From positions 20,648,001 through 20,712,000 of the forward strand of contig CM065303.1 of NCBI GenBank assembly GCA_032871835.1: a stretch of 64,000 nucleotides of DNA. Direction: 5' to 3'. This document shows, in pieces, positions 23,923 through 35,694 of the stretch (the first letter of the stretch is position 1; each line of letters starts with the position of its first letter). The notes beneath the pieces were generated by a model. It did not search any database, had not been told where the DNA came from, and saw nothing but the letters and a program-made list of their open reading frames with translations. The translations under genes were made by a program, and so were the position numbers. The DNA is from Dipteronia dyeriana. Taxonomy: Eukaryota > Streptophyta > Magnoliopsida > Sapindales > Sapindaceae.

Positions 23923-26900
23923 ATGCTCTCAGCAAAATTTCTGATGGAGCGCGACGATATTGGGAGTAATCGTTTAACTGACGACGATCAGCGAATAAGG
24001 GCAATAGCAACCGGGATTGTTACAGCCGCCATCAATGACATTCGTCCACTAATCGATGGGGTTCCGTTACTGCAGGCTCAGCTTGAGGAGGTTCTTCAAA
24101 GATTAGAGGCGTTGTCCCCTAATAGCAACAGGGTAGACGACCAGCGACGTAGAGGGGCAGATGATATCACTCATGACCCGACGTCCTTGACACGTAATCC
24201 TAAAAACACACCGGAAGTCCAAAACACACAATCGCTATCCATGTTTTCGACCCCAAATTCTCAATTGATGGAATCTGAAAATCAGGCTCCGAGGAGAACC
24301 TAAGGTGACCGAGATTATAAACTTAATGTGGAGATGCCAATCTTCAAAGGAACACAGAACGTGGATGAATTTTTCTCTTGGATTGACGAGGTTGAGACAG
24401 GATTTAGGGTGATGGACTGTTCTGAAGACCGGAAACTCAAAGTGGTGGCCAATAAATTGAAAGGATCGACTGCAGCATATTGGATGTACCTGAAAAACAA
24501 GCGAGTGCTGGACAGAAAACCTCCGATTTCAACGTGGGAGAAGATGAAAAGTAAATTCATGGGTAAGTTCCTACCTCCTGATTATGAGCAGCGTTTATAT
24601 GTACAATTACAGAACTGCAAACAGGGGAATCGGACTGTGGAAGAATACATCGATGAGTTCATTCGACTAAATTCACGGAACTTGCTGCAAATCGCAAGGT
24701 TTAGAGGAGGTTTGAAACGGGAAATACAAGACCAAATGAAGATGATTAATACATTCACGCTCGGAAAAGCTTTCGATTTGGCACGAAAGGCTAAAGAGCC
24801 CATCCGAGCACCTCTTGTGCTAACCAAGTTCACAAACCAGCAGTTCAAAGCAGGTCTAAGCAAAGTAACGCCAGCAACTGAACCAGCCACTGAGATCGTG
24901 ACTACTGATGGTCGACCAAGGAGATCTGTTCCACAACAAGCACCGAATCCTTATGCTAAACCAATGCCCTCACTATGCTACAGATGTCACCAACCTGGAC
25001 ACCATTAGAATCAATGCCCACAAAGACCTGCTGCGAATTTTGTTGAAGGTGACTGTGAAGAAGAAGGGGACAATGGCCAGGAAACAGAGGTGGTCGATGG
25101 AATTGAGGACGGTGAGGATGACGACTTCGTTGGAATAGTGATGCATCAACCGTGTGAAAGTCAGACAAAAACAAAATTATTATTAAAGAAATCTACACAG
25201 CACAGCTCGGCAGAAAATCTGAAAGGGGAACAGCAAAAAAGGTGAAGAAAAAAATAAATAAATTGTATCGTTCAAAGGGTTTACTTGACACCAAAAAGGG
25301 GACCAGAACTTTCGACTCGCCATCAAGTCTTCTGAACCAATGCCCTTATCAATGGGGTGATAGCGAAGGTAGTGATAGACACAGGTAGTTCAGAGAACTT
25401 GGTGTCTAAAGAGCTGGTTCGAAAGGTGAAACTGTCCACTGCGAAACACCCGCAATCCTATGGCCTGCGTTGGATTCGAAAGGTGGAAGGCGTTGCTGAT
25501 GTAGTCGATGAAGTGTGTAAAGTACCGCTATCAATTGGTAAGAATTACAAAGATGAGATTGTGTGTGATGTAGTGGTTATGGATGCTTGCCAGATTTTGT
25601 TAGGAAGACCATGGCAATACGATGTGGACATCAGTTTTAAAGGAAGAGCCAATACCTACGAATTCTGGTGGAAAGGGAAACAAATCATATTAAAACCACC
25701 TACTTTGAAGACAGAGACCCGGCAAGAGGAAGGAGAAAATTTCCTAGCCATGGCAACAACTCATGTGACTGAGGAATGCCAAGCTTGTGCGTTGTTAGCT
25801 CAAGAGGATGACATGGAAGAGGAAACAATACTCGAAAAGGTTCTTCCTTTGGTGACCGAGTTTTCTGACCTTACACCAAAAGAACTACCAATGGGATTAC
25901 CACAAATGCGAGAAATACAACATCAAATTGATCTGATTCCAGGAGCGAGTCTACCAAACCTAGCACACTATAGGATGAGTCCACAACAACACAAGATACT
26001 ACAAAGTCAAGTTGATGATTTGTTATAGAAGGGATACATCCAGGAGAGCAAGAGCCCTTGTGCAGTGCCTGCATTACTAGTACACAAGAAAGATGGAACT
26101 TGGCGAATGTGTACTGACAGCTAGGCAATCAATAAAATTACAATCCGTTACCAGCACCCGATACCCACAATCCAAGACATGATCGACCAATTGGGAGGAG
26201 CAAAACTGTTCTCCAAAATTGACATGCGAAACGGGTACCATCAGATTCGGATTAGGCCGGGAGACGAGTGGAAAACCGCGTTTAAAATTCGTGAAGGGTT
26301 GTACGAATGGTCTGTGATGCCGTTCGGTCTCTCCAACACTCCAAGAACTTTTATGAGACTCATGAATCAGGTACTGAGACCTTTTTCATGCAAATTTGTC
26401 GTTGTTTACTTCGACGATATTCTTATTTACAGCCCAAATGAAGAGACACACTTGAGACACCTGAGAGAAGTGTTAATAGTACTGCGAAAAAATCACCTGT
26501 ACGTGAACAAAAAGAAGTGTAATTTCTTGCAAGACCGGTTGGTTTTTTTGGGGTTTATCGTGGGAAAGAATGGGGTCCAAGTGGATGAGGCAAAGGTCAA
26601 GGTAATTCGTGAATGGCCGACCCCATCAACGGTGACAGACGTGCGAAGCTTCCATGGGTTAGCAACGTTCTATCGAAGGTTCATTCGAAATTTCAGCAGC
26701 TTGGCAGCACCATTGACTGAATGCACAAAAAAAGGCTGTTTTCGTTGGACAGAAGAGCAAGAAACAAGCTTCGCGCTACTGAAAGAGAAACTAAGCACAA
26801 CACCTGTCCTCTTATTACCAGATTTTGACAAGTTATTCGAAGTCGATTGTGATGCTTCAGGAAAGGGGATTGGGGCCGTTTTATCTCAAAAAGGTAGACC

Positions 26901-28543
26901 GGTGGAATTCTTTAGTGAAAAATTAAGTGACACGAGACAGTGATGGACGACCTACGAAAAAGAATTTTATGCTGTCTACCGAGCTCTCATGCATTGGCAG
27001 CATTACTTGATCCAAAAGGAATTCGTGTTGTACAGTGATCATCAAGCTCTGAAATTCATCAACAACCAACACCACATGAACAACATGCATGCCCGATGGA
27101 TCACATACATGCAAAAATTTATCTTTTCCCTAAAACACAAAGCTGGACTGATGAACAAAGTTGCTGACGCATTGAGTAGTCAGACCACACTGCTGGTGAC
27201 GGTAGAAGCTGAGATCACTGGTTTTGAGACTTTGAAAGACCAATATGTCACTGATGAGGACTTCAAAGAAGTGAGGGACAAGTGCAGCACTCACCAAAAT
27301 GTAGGTGACTTCCTGATACACGATGGATATTTATTTAAATCCAATAAATTATGCATTCCAAAAGGGTCATTGCGGGAGAAGATCATTCGGGAACTTCATG
27401 GAGGTGGATTGGGCGGTCACTTGGGACGTGACAAGACAATCACGTTGATCACCGACCGTTATTACTGGCCGCAGCTGAAGAGAGACATGGGGAAATCGTC
27501 CAACACTGTCGAGTGTGTCAGGAATCGAAAGGACAGTCCCAAAATATCGGTTTGTATACTCCCCTGCCCCTTCCGAAGACAATTTGGGAAGATTTGTCGA
27601 TGGACTTTGTGCTTGGATTACCACGAACTCAGAGGGGAAAAGATTCCATCATGGTGGTGGTCGACCGGTTTTTAAAAATGGCGCATTTCGTCGCCTGTAA
27701 AAAGACTGCAGATGCAAGCAATGTTGCCGACTTGTTTTTTCGCGAAGTGGTGCGTTTACATGGAGTTCCAAAGACCATCACATCAGATCGTGAATTCAAA
27801 TTCGTAAGCCATTTTTGGAGGACCTTGTGGAAGAAATTTGATACCCAATTGCAGTTCAGCAGTGCTTTCCATCCACAAACAGACGGCCAAACTGAGGTGG
27901 TAAACCGTACTTTGGGTAATATGTTACGATGTATCAGCGGAGAAGAGCCAAAACGATGGGATCTTGACCTGGCTCAAGCAGAATTTGCATACAACAGTAT
28001 GACCAATCGCTCGACGAATAAAACTCCTTTTGAAGTCGTATATACTCAGCAGCCAAAACACGCGATGGACCTGGTCACATTACCAATCCAACCGAAAGTC
28101 AGTAAAGCTGGAGAAAATGTAGCTGAACGGATTCAACAACTACATTCGGAAGTGCAAGCTAGCTTGGAGGCTGCTAATTCTGCTTACAAAACTGCTGCAG
28201 ACCAGCATCGGCGCAAGAAAGAGTTCGCAGAGAGAGATTTGGTGATGGCTTATTTACGGAAAAATCGGTTTTCTGGAATCTGAACTAAGTTACATAAACG
28301 AAAGTATGGACCTTTCAGGGTCACCAAGAAAATTAATGACAATGCCTATATCCTACAGCTGCCAGATAATTGGAACATCTCCAATACGTTCAATGTAGCC
28401 GATCTTTCGGAGTACCATGAGGACGTGCCCTTGTATTCGGATGACTCTGGACGAGTTTGTTTCCAAGAGGAGGAGATTGGTGTAGGACATGAGGAAGTTG
28501 CAGCCGTGGGAATCAGTCATGAGGAAGTTGATATTGTTAGTTA
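23923..28543 (+). pseudogene. gypsy gag-pol polyprotein (nearly continuous, several stops)
   Basis: Gag runs from ATG 23923 (or 23944). It contains the retrotransposon gag domain at 24328-24800 (MEMPIFKGTQNVDEFFSWID...FLPPDYEQRLYVQLQNCKQG) and a CCHC knuckle at 24976-25017 broken by TAG (CYRCHQPGHH stop NQCP). The protease VIDTGSSENLV is near 25372. RT spans about 25990-26560 with [19 protein letters not shown] and YFDDIL. RNase H lies at 26815-27180 and the integrase HHCC/DDE region at 27370-28100. The C-terminal part ends VADLSEYHEDVPLY, and the frame runs on into the 3' LTR. Stops are at 24301, 25006, 26026, about 26122, 26941 and 28281, and there is a frameshift near 27490. The gene is inactive but young. 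Confidence 0.92.
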
Positions 28544-28873
28544 GTTTACTTGTAAGTTGAATTTTTTTTGTTTTACAAGACATTAGTTGTGAGTTTTGAA
28601 AATAGGAAATAAATCAAACTTGTTTGATATTAGTTTTTTTTCAGTCCGTTTAGGATTAGGAAATAAATCAAACCTGTTTGATATTAGTTTTTCAGTCCGT
28701 TTAGGATTAGGAAATAAATCAAACTTGTTTGATATTAGTTGATTCTATTTATTTTCTATTTAAGCAAAGAGTCAGGGAGGTTGTAGGAATTATTATTATT
28801 CATTCATCAATAAAATTGTTCTTTGAACACAACTCTCTCGTGGATTCGAGATTATTTAGCTTCCGCTACGTCA
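28478..28873 (+). repeat. 3' LTR of the 5.36 kb gypsy element
   Basis: The LTR starts TGGTGTAGGACATGAGG (TGATGTATG in the 5' copy) and ends CTACGTCA. About a dozen differences separate it from the 5' LTR. The purine run AAGAGGAGGAGAT just before it serves as the polypurine tract. Confidence 0.92.
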
Positions 28874-29152
28874 AGAAAAGGGTTCGGAGAAGAAGAAGAA
28901 GAGGATTGGAGAAGAAGAAGAAGAAGAAGAGGGTTGGAAAAGAAAAAAATTAAAAAAAAATTAAATTTTTTTTTAAAAAAAAACAAAAACAAAGAAAACA
29001 TGTATTTTGTGTTTTTCAAATTTTTCACTGTTAATATTGATTTTGTTTTTCATTTTTTAAAAATAAAATAAAAAACGGTTAACGAACTCAAAATCGTTTT
29101 TAAAAAACAAAAATAATAACAGACTAAAAAACAGCCGCATAACTGGGTCTAA

Positions 29153-31190
29153 ACTAAGAAACAAAAATGATGAACAAAAAATGGTTTAAAGTTATGTGGG
29201 AGAAAGGCCGCAACCACTTTTCGCTCCTTGATTTGTCTCCTGGCCAGGAACAATGATCCTGGATCCGTTAAGAAGCCCTTGATTCCCAGCAGGATCGTGC
29301 TCGTCGTTAGCAGTAAGAGTCAAAAAAGCAGTTCCGACGTAAGTTGCTGATGGCCTCTACTCTGCCCTCTAGAGCCGATGTTTCCATGAAGAAGATAAAT
29401 CTGCCTTCATATATATATGACTCAAGAAGATAAATCTGCGCTCAAAGATCAATCCAATACTTGCTGGGATGGTTTTAGTGTTACTTTGACAAGGAGATAA
29501 TTAAATAAGAAACAAAAATTGTAATAGCAATATACAATTGCCATACACACTATGCATGTGTATTTAATACATCAACAAGGGGTCAAATAATAAAGCATTC
29601 TCAAAATTAAATTGCAAATTTTACGTGAAGGCTGAAGATGTATCATGCACATCTTGAAGTAGTACTACATACAGGAATATGGAAAACAATCCTGGAAGGG
29701 ACAGAATGTAACAAACTTAAACAAAGCGTTAGTCGAGGCCCGTGATTTCCAACACCTACACGTGTGATGTGAGAGAACCTCTATTCTACACGTGTTAATA
29801 AGTTACTATCATACAACCAGTTATATACTGCGTATAAGTATTTTCTCTAACCAATGTGAAGTGTATATTTTTCCCTATACAATGGACTCATCTTGAGACT
29901 CAATTTTTCATTTACCCATTAATCATTTTGGGAGTTTGAGTATACCAATTCGATACTCTCACGGAGAAGAATTCGAATATACTTTTACTTCCATTTTCAT
30001 GAAATCAATCGTACTTAAATAACTCTCTCAAAATGTGTGTTTTCCAACACTAGAAACTAATAAAGTAGGAATATTGTCCATTTTCTACTTCAGATAAGGT
30101 GCCAAAACCACCTTCTATGATTAACATGTTAAATTTCTTTGCATTCCTTTCAGGTCGAAACATCAATTAATTCATGATCGGTCTCAATCTAACCGGCCAA
30201 GCTTTACTAGACATCAATCTAATTAGTGAGTATAATAAAGCTCTACCAGCAATCATTATATATTTATATGTATAGAATGCTCATATGAATCCATCAAAGA
30301 ATGCAACAATATGAGTTTATTGTTATATATGTTTGTAGCGGCAAATAATCCTCTAACATCATATCCACATTGTAAGAGTGATCAATAATGTCTTTCTTCT
30401 TGTTTGAGTGAGCCGAAATACGGATTGTTGACAAGCCTTTTCAATCTTCAACTGTTAAAAAACATCATGAACTAGTGGAAATAATGATCAATACCATTAA
30501 AATAAAAGTAGGAAAAAAAATCTAAATTGAGTACAGAGAGAAACTCTAGGAATTGGGAAAAGAGATAGAAAAATTGTACCACTTCTCGATTTGTTATTGT
30601 CATCGTTGTTGCACAGGATGCCATGTTAGTCACTTCCCCACGTTTCAATTATATTAGAGGTTTCCTAATAGATAATTGTATACCTGATGGTCTCAGCTTA
30701 TAAAGGCGTCAACGTTTTTTACTCAAACGATGTGGGATTATGTTACTTCCCAACTAATACTGCAAAACATTTGTCAAGACATGACAAGACGCCCAACTAG
30801 TTTATTTTAAACAACTTTGCTTGCAGTGGACAGTGGACCCATCTCATGAATAGCTAAAAAAAAACTCACAAATTTATATATAAAGTGATAATGGAATTTT
30901 AGGAGAAGCAGAACACCTTTTGGATGAAAAGTAGCGAAATTCAGACCACTGAAGATAAGCAAGACCCTCACTTTCACAAGTTCAAACATTTCTTGATTTT
31001 CAGTATAATCATTCTAAACTTTAACCACGGTTGTGTTTGTGCTCAGTCATACGGATTGACTTTACCACACCACAACTTATTAAAGTGACAACTAAAACCT
31101 AATCATATCAATGATCGGTATCGATACAAACACATATTTTGTATGTGCTCTAAAACCTAGTTATATATAAAATGGTGAGTTATCGGCTAT
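29153..31190. other. intergenic DNA without a recognised gene
   Basis: The region is AT-rich with no long open frame and no recognised element ends. One stretch, 29187-29350 on the minus strand, looks more coding-like and is listed separately. A TA-rich run lies at 29408-29420. Nothing else could be named. Confidence 0.6.
29190..29354 (-). other. coding-like fragment, unassigned
   Basis: Read on the minus strand, about 54 codons are open from a stop near 29355 to TAA near 29190. The composition is balanced, unlike the AT-rich surroundings (for example TYVGTAFLTLTANDEHD and LLNGSRIIVPGQE). I do not recognise the family. No start codon, splice context or neighbouring exon supports a gene, so it could be a captured exon fragment or chance. 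Confidence 0.25.
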
Positions 31191-31225
31191 AATGATAGGT
31201 CCATTTTTATTTCTTTTAATTTCTT

Positions 31226-31975
31226 TAAATATAAAATTACGGTTTTACCCTTTAAATTTATATAATTTTTATTTTTTTATATCTTAAAATATAAAATTAC
31301 AGATATAACCCTTTAAGTTTATATAATTACATAGTGACGGGTCTTAATAAGATTTCAATTATAGCATCCCTTATATTTATGTTGAACGTCGAACGACAAA
31401 TACAGCCATTCGAGTTTGTAGAGTTGCTTAATAGATAGGTATTAGTAATAGTAATATAACAGAGACTGTAACTTAAAATTCTAACAAAGTAGATTTTCAA
31501 AAATAAAAAAATAAGGATAAATTTTCTATTTTCTATCAACTATATAGAACGAGGGAGTTGGTCGGTGAATCATAGCATCCCATTTCTTGTTGAAAGTAAA
31601 ATTACAGATACGATCATTAAAGTTTATATAATTAATTGAATGATCACAATATGGGCTATTTATAAATTTACCATTTATTTTATAATTAAAAACTAAAAGG
31701 TGAATTGAAAGTAAAATTACATCCCTCTTTTTTTCTTTTAATTTCTTTGACTTTTTTTCTATTAACCATATATATATTTGGAAGTAAAATTATAAATACA
31801 ACCCTTAAAATTTATATAATTACTTAATAGATAGGTTTTAGTATGTTTTTAATTATAGCATCCCTTAGATTTTCTTTGAAAGTCAAATGACAAATACAAG
31901 ATTTTGAGTTTATAGAATTACTTAATCGACATATTTTAGTAATAGTAACACAATAGGGATTGTATAGTAATTTCT
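31226..31975. repeat. diverged direct repeats of an AT-rich ~170-bp unit
   Basis: A unit with the landmarks TTTATATAATTAC, AATTATAGCATCCCTTA, GACAAATACA and TAGTAATAGTAA occurs at about 31293-31465 and again at about 31788-31955. Partial copies lie at about 31226-31270 and 31600-31640. The copies are clearly related but heavily diverged. No coding capacity or terminal repeats were seen. Confidence 0.7.
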
Positions 31976-32539
31976 AAAATTTATTTTAATTTAACATTCT
32001 AAATAAGTTATATCATAGTTAAATAATGTACCCCAATTATTATGAATTTTGATGGAAATTATTTGATAAAAGGCTGAAGGTAATGATATGGACTGGACCC
32101 AAATCAATAGGTATTTGGATTGATAATTATTTTATATTGTAAAATGAGATAGAGGATGCAATATTATTTTCTATGCATTACATGACTTGAAAAGGAATAA
32201 GAAATAATATAGGGGTATAAATATAATTTGTCATGCAACTTATGACTTAGGTATACATGTGACGTCTGTAAAGTGAATGAGAGAAAAAATATTAAAAAAA
32301 AGTGGTTTGAGTGCAAGTGGTGGATTCATCTGGTAAGGAAGAAGAATAAAAACTAAAAATAGAAAAATAGAAGGGATACAATCATGCAATAAAAAGAGAA
32401 AAAGAGACACTAGAAGCTTACCAATCAAAACCCGATTTCGCTTCGGATTTTACTGGTGATTTTTTTTATGTATATTAATATTTGTTAAATTTTAGGTTAC
32501 TTGAACGTGAAATAGTTTTACTTTCTATGAATTTTTAAG
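31976..32539. other. intergenic, no feature seen
   Basis: AT-rich DNA with no convincing gene, terminal repeat or RNA feature. Confidence 0.6.
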
Positions 32540-32544
32540 TATTG

Positions 32545-33466
32545 TGTTGACGGTGATTTTCGGATTACATAGGATTGATCACGCATCTAACAAGTTTTGC
32601 TAATTGTTGAAGATGTTATGGAGAAAATAAAAAAGGGAAAAACATGCACAAATAAGTTTACGTGGTAAAACCCCAAGGTAGAGAAACATCCACGGTTGCC
32701 GGAGACGACGAGAAGAATTCACTATGAATAGAAAGATTACACACTCAATCTCTCCTTTTGGCGTATCTCTCTGTTGTTCTGTGTATCTTTTCTACGGGTT
32801 GTTCCCATATATATTTTACAATGAGATTATGAGTCTATTTAAATATGTATATAACCTTAATCATTGTTATACTAATAAGGAAATGTGATAGTGTTTAATT
32901 AGAACTGGTTACTTGTTGAAGTCGTCTTTGTCTTCTTTCCTGTTTCGGAGATCTTGTGTATTGAATTAGAGTCTTCGTAGGATTCTGGTTGAATGGTCTG
33001 TTTATGACTTATTTCTTGATCGGTGTGCAGCCTTCTTGAAGAGCAGAGTTATTGCATGATTTGGACTTGTTTTCTGTTTGGTGTTTGTCCTTCTGGAAGC
33101 TTTGAGTTCTTTCCTTAATAGAATTCTCTGACACTGGAGGGGAAATAAGGATATTTCTTTATTGGAGTGTGATTCTAGATTCCTTATTTAAGTACGACAA
33201 TTCTTCACGTATTTGAGTCGTAGTTGCCGTTAATGCCTCCCACACGTTGTCCAACTGACCAATTGTCTAATCCTAACCAGACTTCTTTTATCATGATCGA
33301 ATGGTCTCGACTAAGTTGTCTCTACCCGATCGGCTAGTTTCCTTGACCAGGTTATTTGTACCCAATCGGTTAGTTTTTCCGATCGTCTTGGGTAATCTTG
33401 ACTAGACCTTGAGATCATCTATTAATTACATTGGGTTAATATTCCCTGATTATTTTTTTATGACAT
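32545..33466 (-). repeat. LTR A, right-hand segment of the LTR (3' LTR of first unit), up to the insertion
   Basis: This part of LTR A runs from TGTTGACGG at 32545 to the insertion point at GACAT (33462-33466). It resumes at 35735 and ends TTCCTATAACA at 35790. Without the insertion LTR A is about 973 bp, matching B (977) and C (978). The hairpin block lies at 32660-32696. Confidence 0.88.
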
Positions 33467-33666
33467 TGTTAGGTTTTAGATTTGTGTTGGCTTGAATCCA
33501 TAACAAAACGCTCTTTGTTTGTATTGCTTAGTTGCTTAGGTGGTTCGTGATTAGATCGGTCTTCAATGATGGAAAGCGACTTCACATGCAAAGTTCGTCT
33601 TCAAGAGGATATATGCTTACTTGGATGCTAAGGTATCAAGATTCTTCCTCCTCTTGCAAGGCATAG

Positions 33667-33745
33667 GCGCGCACACACACACAATTCATTTATATGTGTC
33701 CCTACTTAGTTGTGCATCATTATATACACACACACACACATACAA
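33667..33745. repeat. AC microsatellites
   Basis: Two short (AC)n runs (about 33671-33682 and 33726-33741) lie within related flanks containing TTTATATGTGTCCCT and ACATTTGTGTCCCT, so a small local duplication is likely. Confidence 0.75.
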
Positions 33746-35133
33746 TCCATACATTTGTGTCCCTGTATTGTAGCACATCATTTGGTATAACACATTCACA
33801 CACTTGAAGTTAAATGCTCATGCATTGGTATGAAAGTAACATGTTTTGGACAAATGCATGATTGGAGACTATCTCTATGTAGTTTGCATTCTTGTGTGAA
33901 ATATGTTTATATGTTTATATATTTGTATAACATGGATATTGGACTTGAATTTGATGTTATACTATTCATGATTGAATTTCGGTCATTTCGGTTACTCATA
34001 CTATTGATTTCGAGTTCTAAATCAAAAGATACTACATTTTCAACTCATGTTGCATACATTGTCTTCGTCTTCATATATCGAGTCGAATTCTTATTTTTTG
34101 GGTTGAGTATCTTATATGTCCATCTTCGTGAGGGAGTCCCAGTTCGTAATATTTAAACATATTATACTTCGGAGTTCGGAGTTCAGAGTTCGGAGAACGG
34201 TCGAAGAACGCTAGAGGAGCGCAAGGGAAGTGGTGCGATGGCTCAAGCCATCATCTTGCACCATCCCGAGATGACGCGTGGCCATCTCGGCCCCCAAAGG
34301 TGCTCTGCCCCAAGATGCCCACGCGCCATCTCGGGGAGGCACTAAATAATGGGGGTAAAAAGGTCATTTGGTCATTCTCTCTTTAAAACCTCTCCTTCCC
34401 TCTCATTCATAACAAGTTGAGAAAAACGATTTTGAAGAACAAGTGCAGAAATTTTCTCTCAACATTTTGATTTTTTTTTTTATGATAACTTCTTCATTTC
34501 TACTCCGAATCACTTGATTCAAAAACCGATTTCGAGTGTCTTGAAGATTTCTACAAACCCCAAGCATTTCCAGAACCAAATAATGTCTAGATCTTTCGTT
34601 GTGATCAGATCTTCAGTTCATGATTTTCATCCTTGTTGGTAAAATCATCTTCTTCTTAGTTTTCTTCTTAGATCTTCTTATTGATTGATGTCTTTTGATT
34701 ATGAAGCGTGACTAAGATGATTTTGATATCATTTAGTGGTTTGTTGATTTGATTTTCAAGTTTAGCTAGATTTGTGATAAGTTGATTGATTTGTGCTAAA
34801 CTTGATAAACATGAAATTGTTTCTAGAAATCTTTTATTCTTATGCTTGATTGACTATTTCTAGATTTAATTTCATTTTATAAGAACTAAGTCTACATCAA
34901 TTGGTATATTCATTTCATTGATTTAGTTCTTAGTTGATAACATGCTTAGGTTGCCTAGATACATTTGTGATTGTTCGTTGAAAGTATAATCTAGCTATCT
35001 AGTTGCATGTCCATAGAATTTGTTGATCATCATTTTCTATGTTGAGTGCTTGTTTGCGTTTTGCATTCATGATCACTTAGATGCCTTATGAAGAGGTAGG
35101 AGGTCTTATATCTTAGAGTGATTCTTTGATTTG

Positions 35134-35350
35134 AGCAATTGGAAGTCTTAGCTAGAGCGGGGAGGACTTGGATAGCTAAGCAAGTGGAAGTCTCGACAAG
35201 AGGTGTGAGACCTCGGATTGTTGAGCAAAGAAGTCTCAACTAGAGTCGGGAGGACTCGGATAGTTGAGCAAGAAGTCTTGCCTAGGGTCGGGAGGATCCG
35301 GAAAGGTGAGCAAGGAATCTTCATAGAGACAGGAGGTCTTGGAGAGGAAG
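35134..35350 (+). repeat. tandem ~45-bp repeats in the leader of the LTR-like insertion
   Basis: Five diverged units each begin GAGCAA or AAGCAA, then AAGTCT, then a G-rich GGGAGGACT-like word and GGATAG. They sit upstream of the hairpin block at 35481. No open frame spans them convincingly. Confidence 0.75.
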
Positions 35351-35480
35351 TCAGCTTAGTAGATAACTAGGTTCAAGGATAGAGTAAGAGTGATAGCTTG
35401 GAGAGTTTGTGTTGATTGCTTGAGTGTGTAACTCTTATTTGAAATAGTGGATTTGCTTTTGTCGGTGGTTGTGGTATCAA

Positions 35481-35518
35481 CCCGTGGATGTTTCCTCTTA
35501 GGAGGTTTTACCACGTAA
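35481..35518 (+). promoter_or_regulatory. conserved LTR hairpin block
   Basis: CCGTGGATGTTTCCTC, the loop TTAG, then GAGGTTTTACCACG can fold as two stacked stems (CGTGG/CCACG and CCTC/GAGG). Equivalent blocks are found in six other LTRs of this window. The function is unknown; the position suggests the transcribed leader or U5. Confidence 0.6.
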
Positions 35519-35670
35519 ATATCTTGTGTTGAATTTTAGTATCTTTAATTTCTTCACTTAGTTGATTTGTGTCATTTGTTTTGTCATATATCATTTTGGA
35601 TATTATGCTAAGTGTTGTATAAGATTGCTTGTGTTTTTAAAGAAGATTAAAATTTGAGCATATACCTATT

Positions 35671-35694
35671 CACCCCCCCCCCCCCCCCCCCCTC
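35671..35694. repeat. poly-C run
   Basis: About 20 consecutive C residues lie between CTATTCA and TCTAGGTAT. C-runs before TCTAGG are frequent near the ends of long-LTR copia LTRs. The exact length is unreliable, since such runs are assembly-sensitive. Confidence 0.8.

Larger units (their letters stand above)
23512..28873 (+). mobile_element. full-length Ty3/gypsy element, 5.36 kb
   Basis: Two LTRs of 395 and 396 bp are about 97% alike by eye and flanked by the 5-bp duplication AGAAA (23507-23511 and 28874-28878). A primer site TGGTATCAGAGC complementary to initiator tRNA-Met lies 2 bases after the 5' LTR. The internal region carries one long gag-pol frame with a handful of stops. The close LTR match indicates a fairly recent insertion. 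The lineage is probably chromovirus-like, though no chromodomain could be confirmed. Confidence 0.93.
22949..29149. mobile_element. Tourist-like MITE split by a gypsy insertion
   Basis: The left end GGGTCCGTTCTGTAAGC and the right end, read in reverse as GACCCAGTTATGCGGC, are imperfect terminal inverted repeats. Both then continue into TTTTTTAGT. TAA flanks both ends (22946-22948 and 29150-29152), the 3-bp duplication expected for PIF/Harbinger derivatives. Without the gypsy insertion it is about 834 bp. It has no coding capacity; the centre is AG-rich (GAAGAAGAAG). Confidence 0.6.

Noticed and set aside
27480..27620. Programmed frameshift in the 5.36 kb gypsy integrase
   Set aside because: The break lies inside integrase rather than at the gag-pol junction, and the element has several stops, so a random indel is the simpler explanation.
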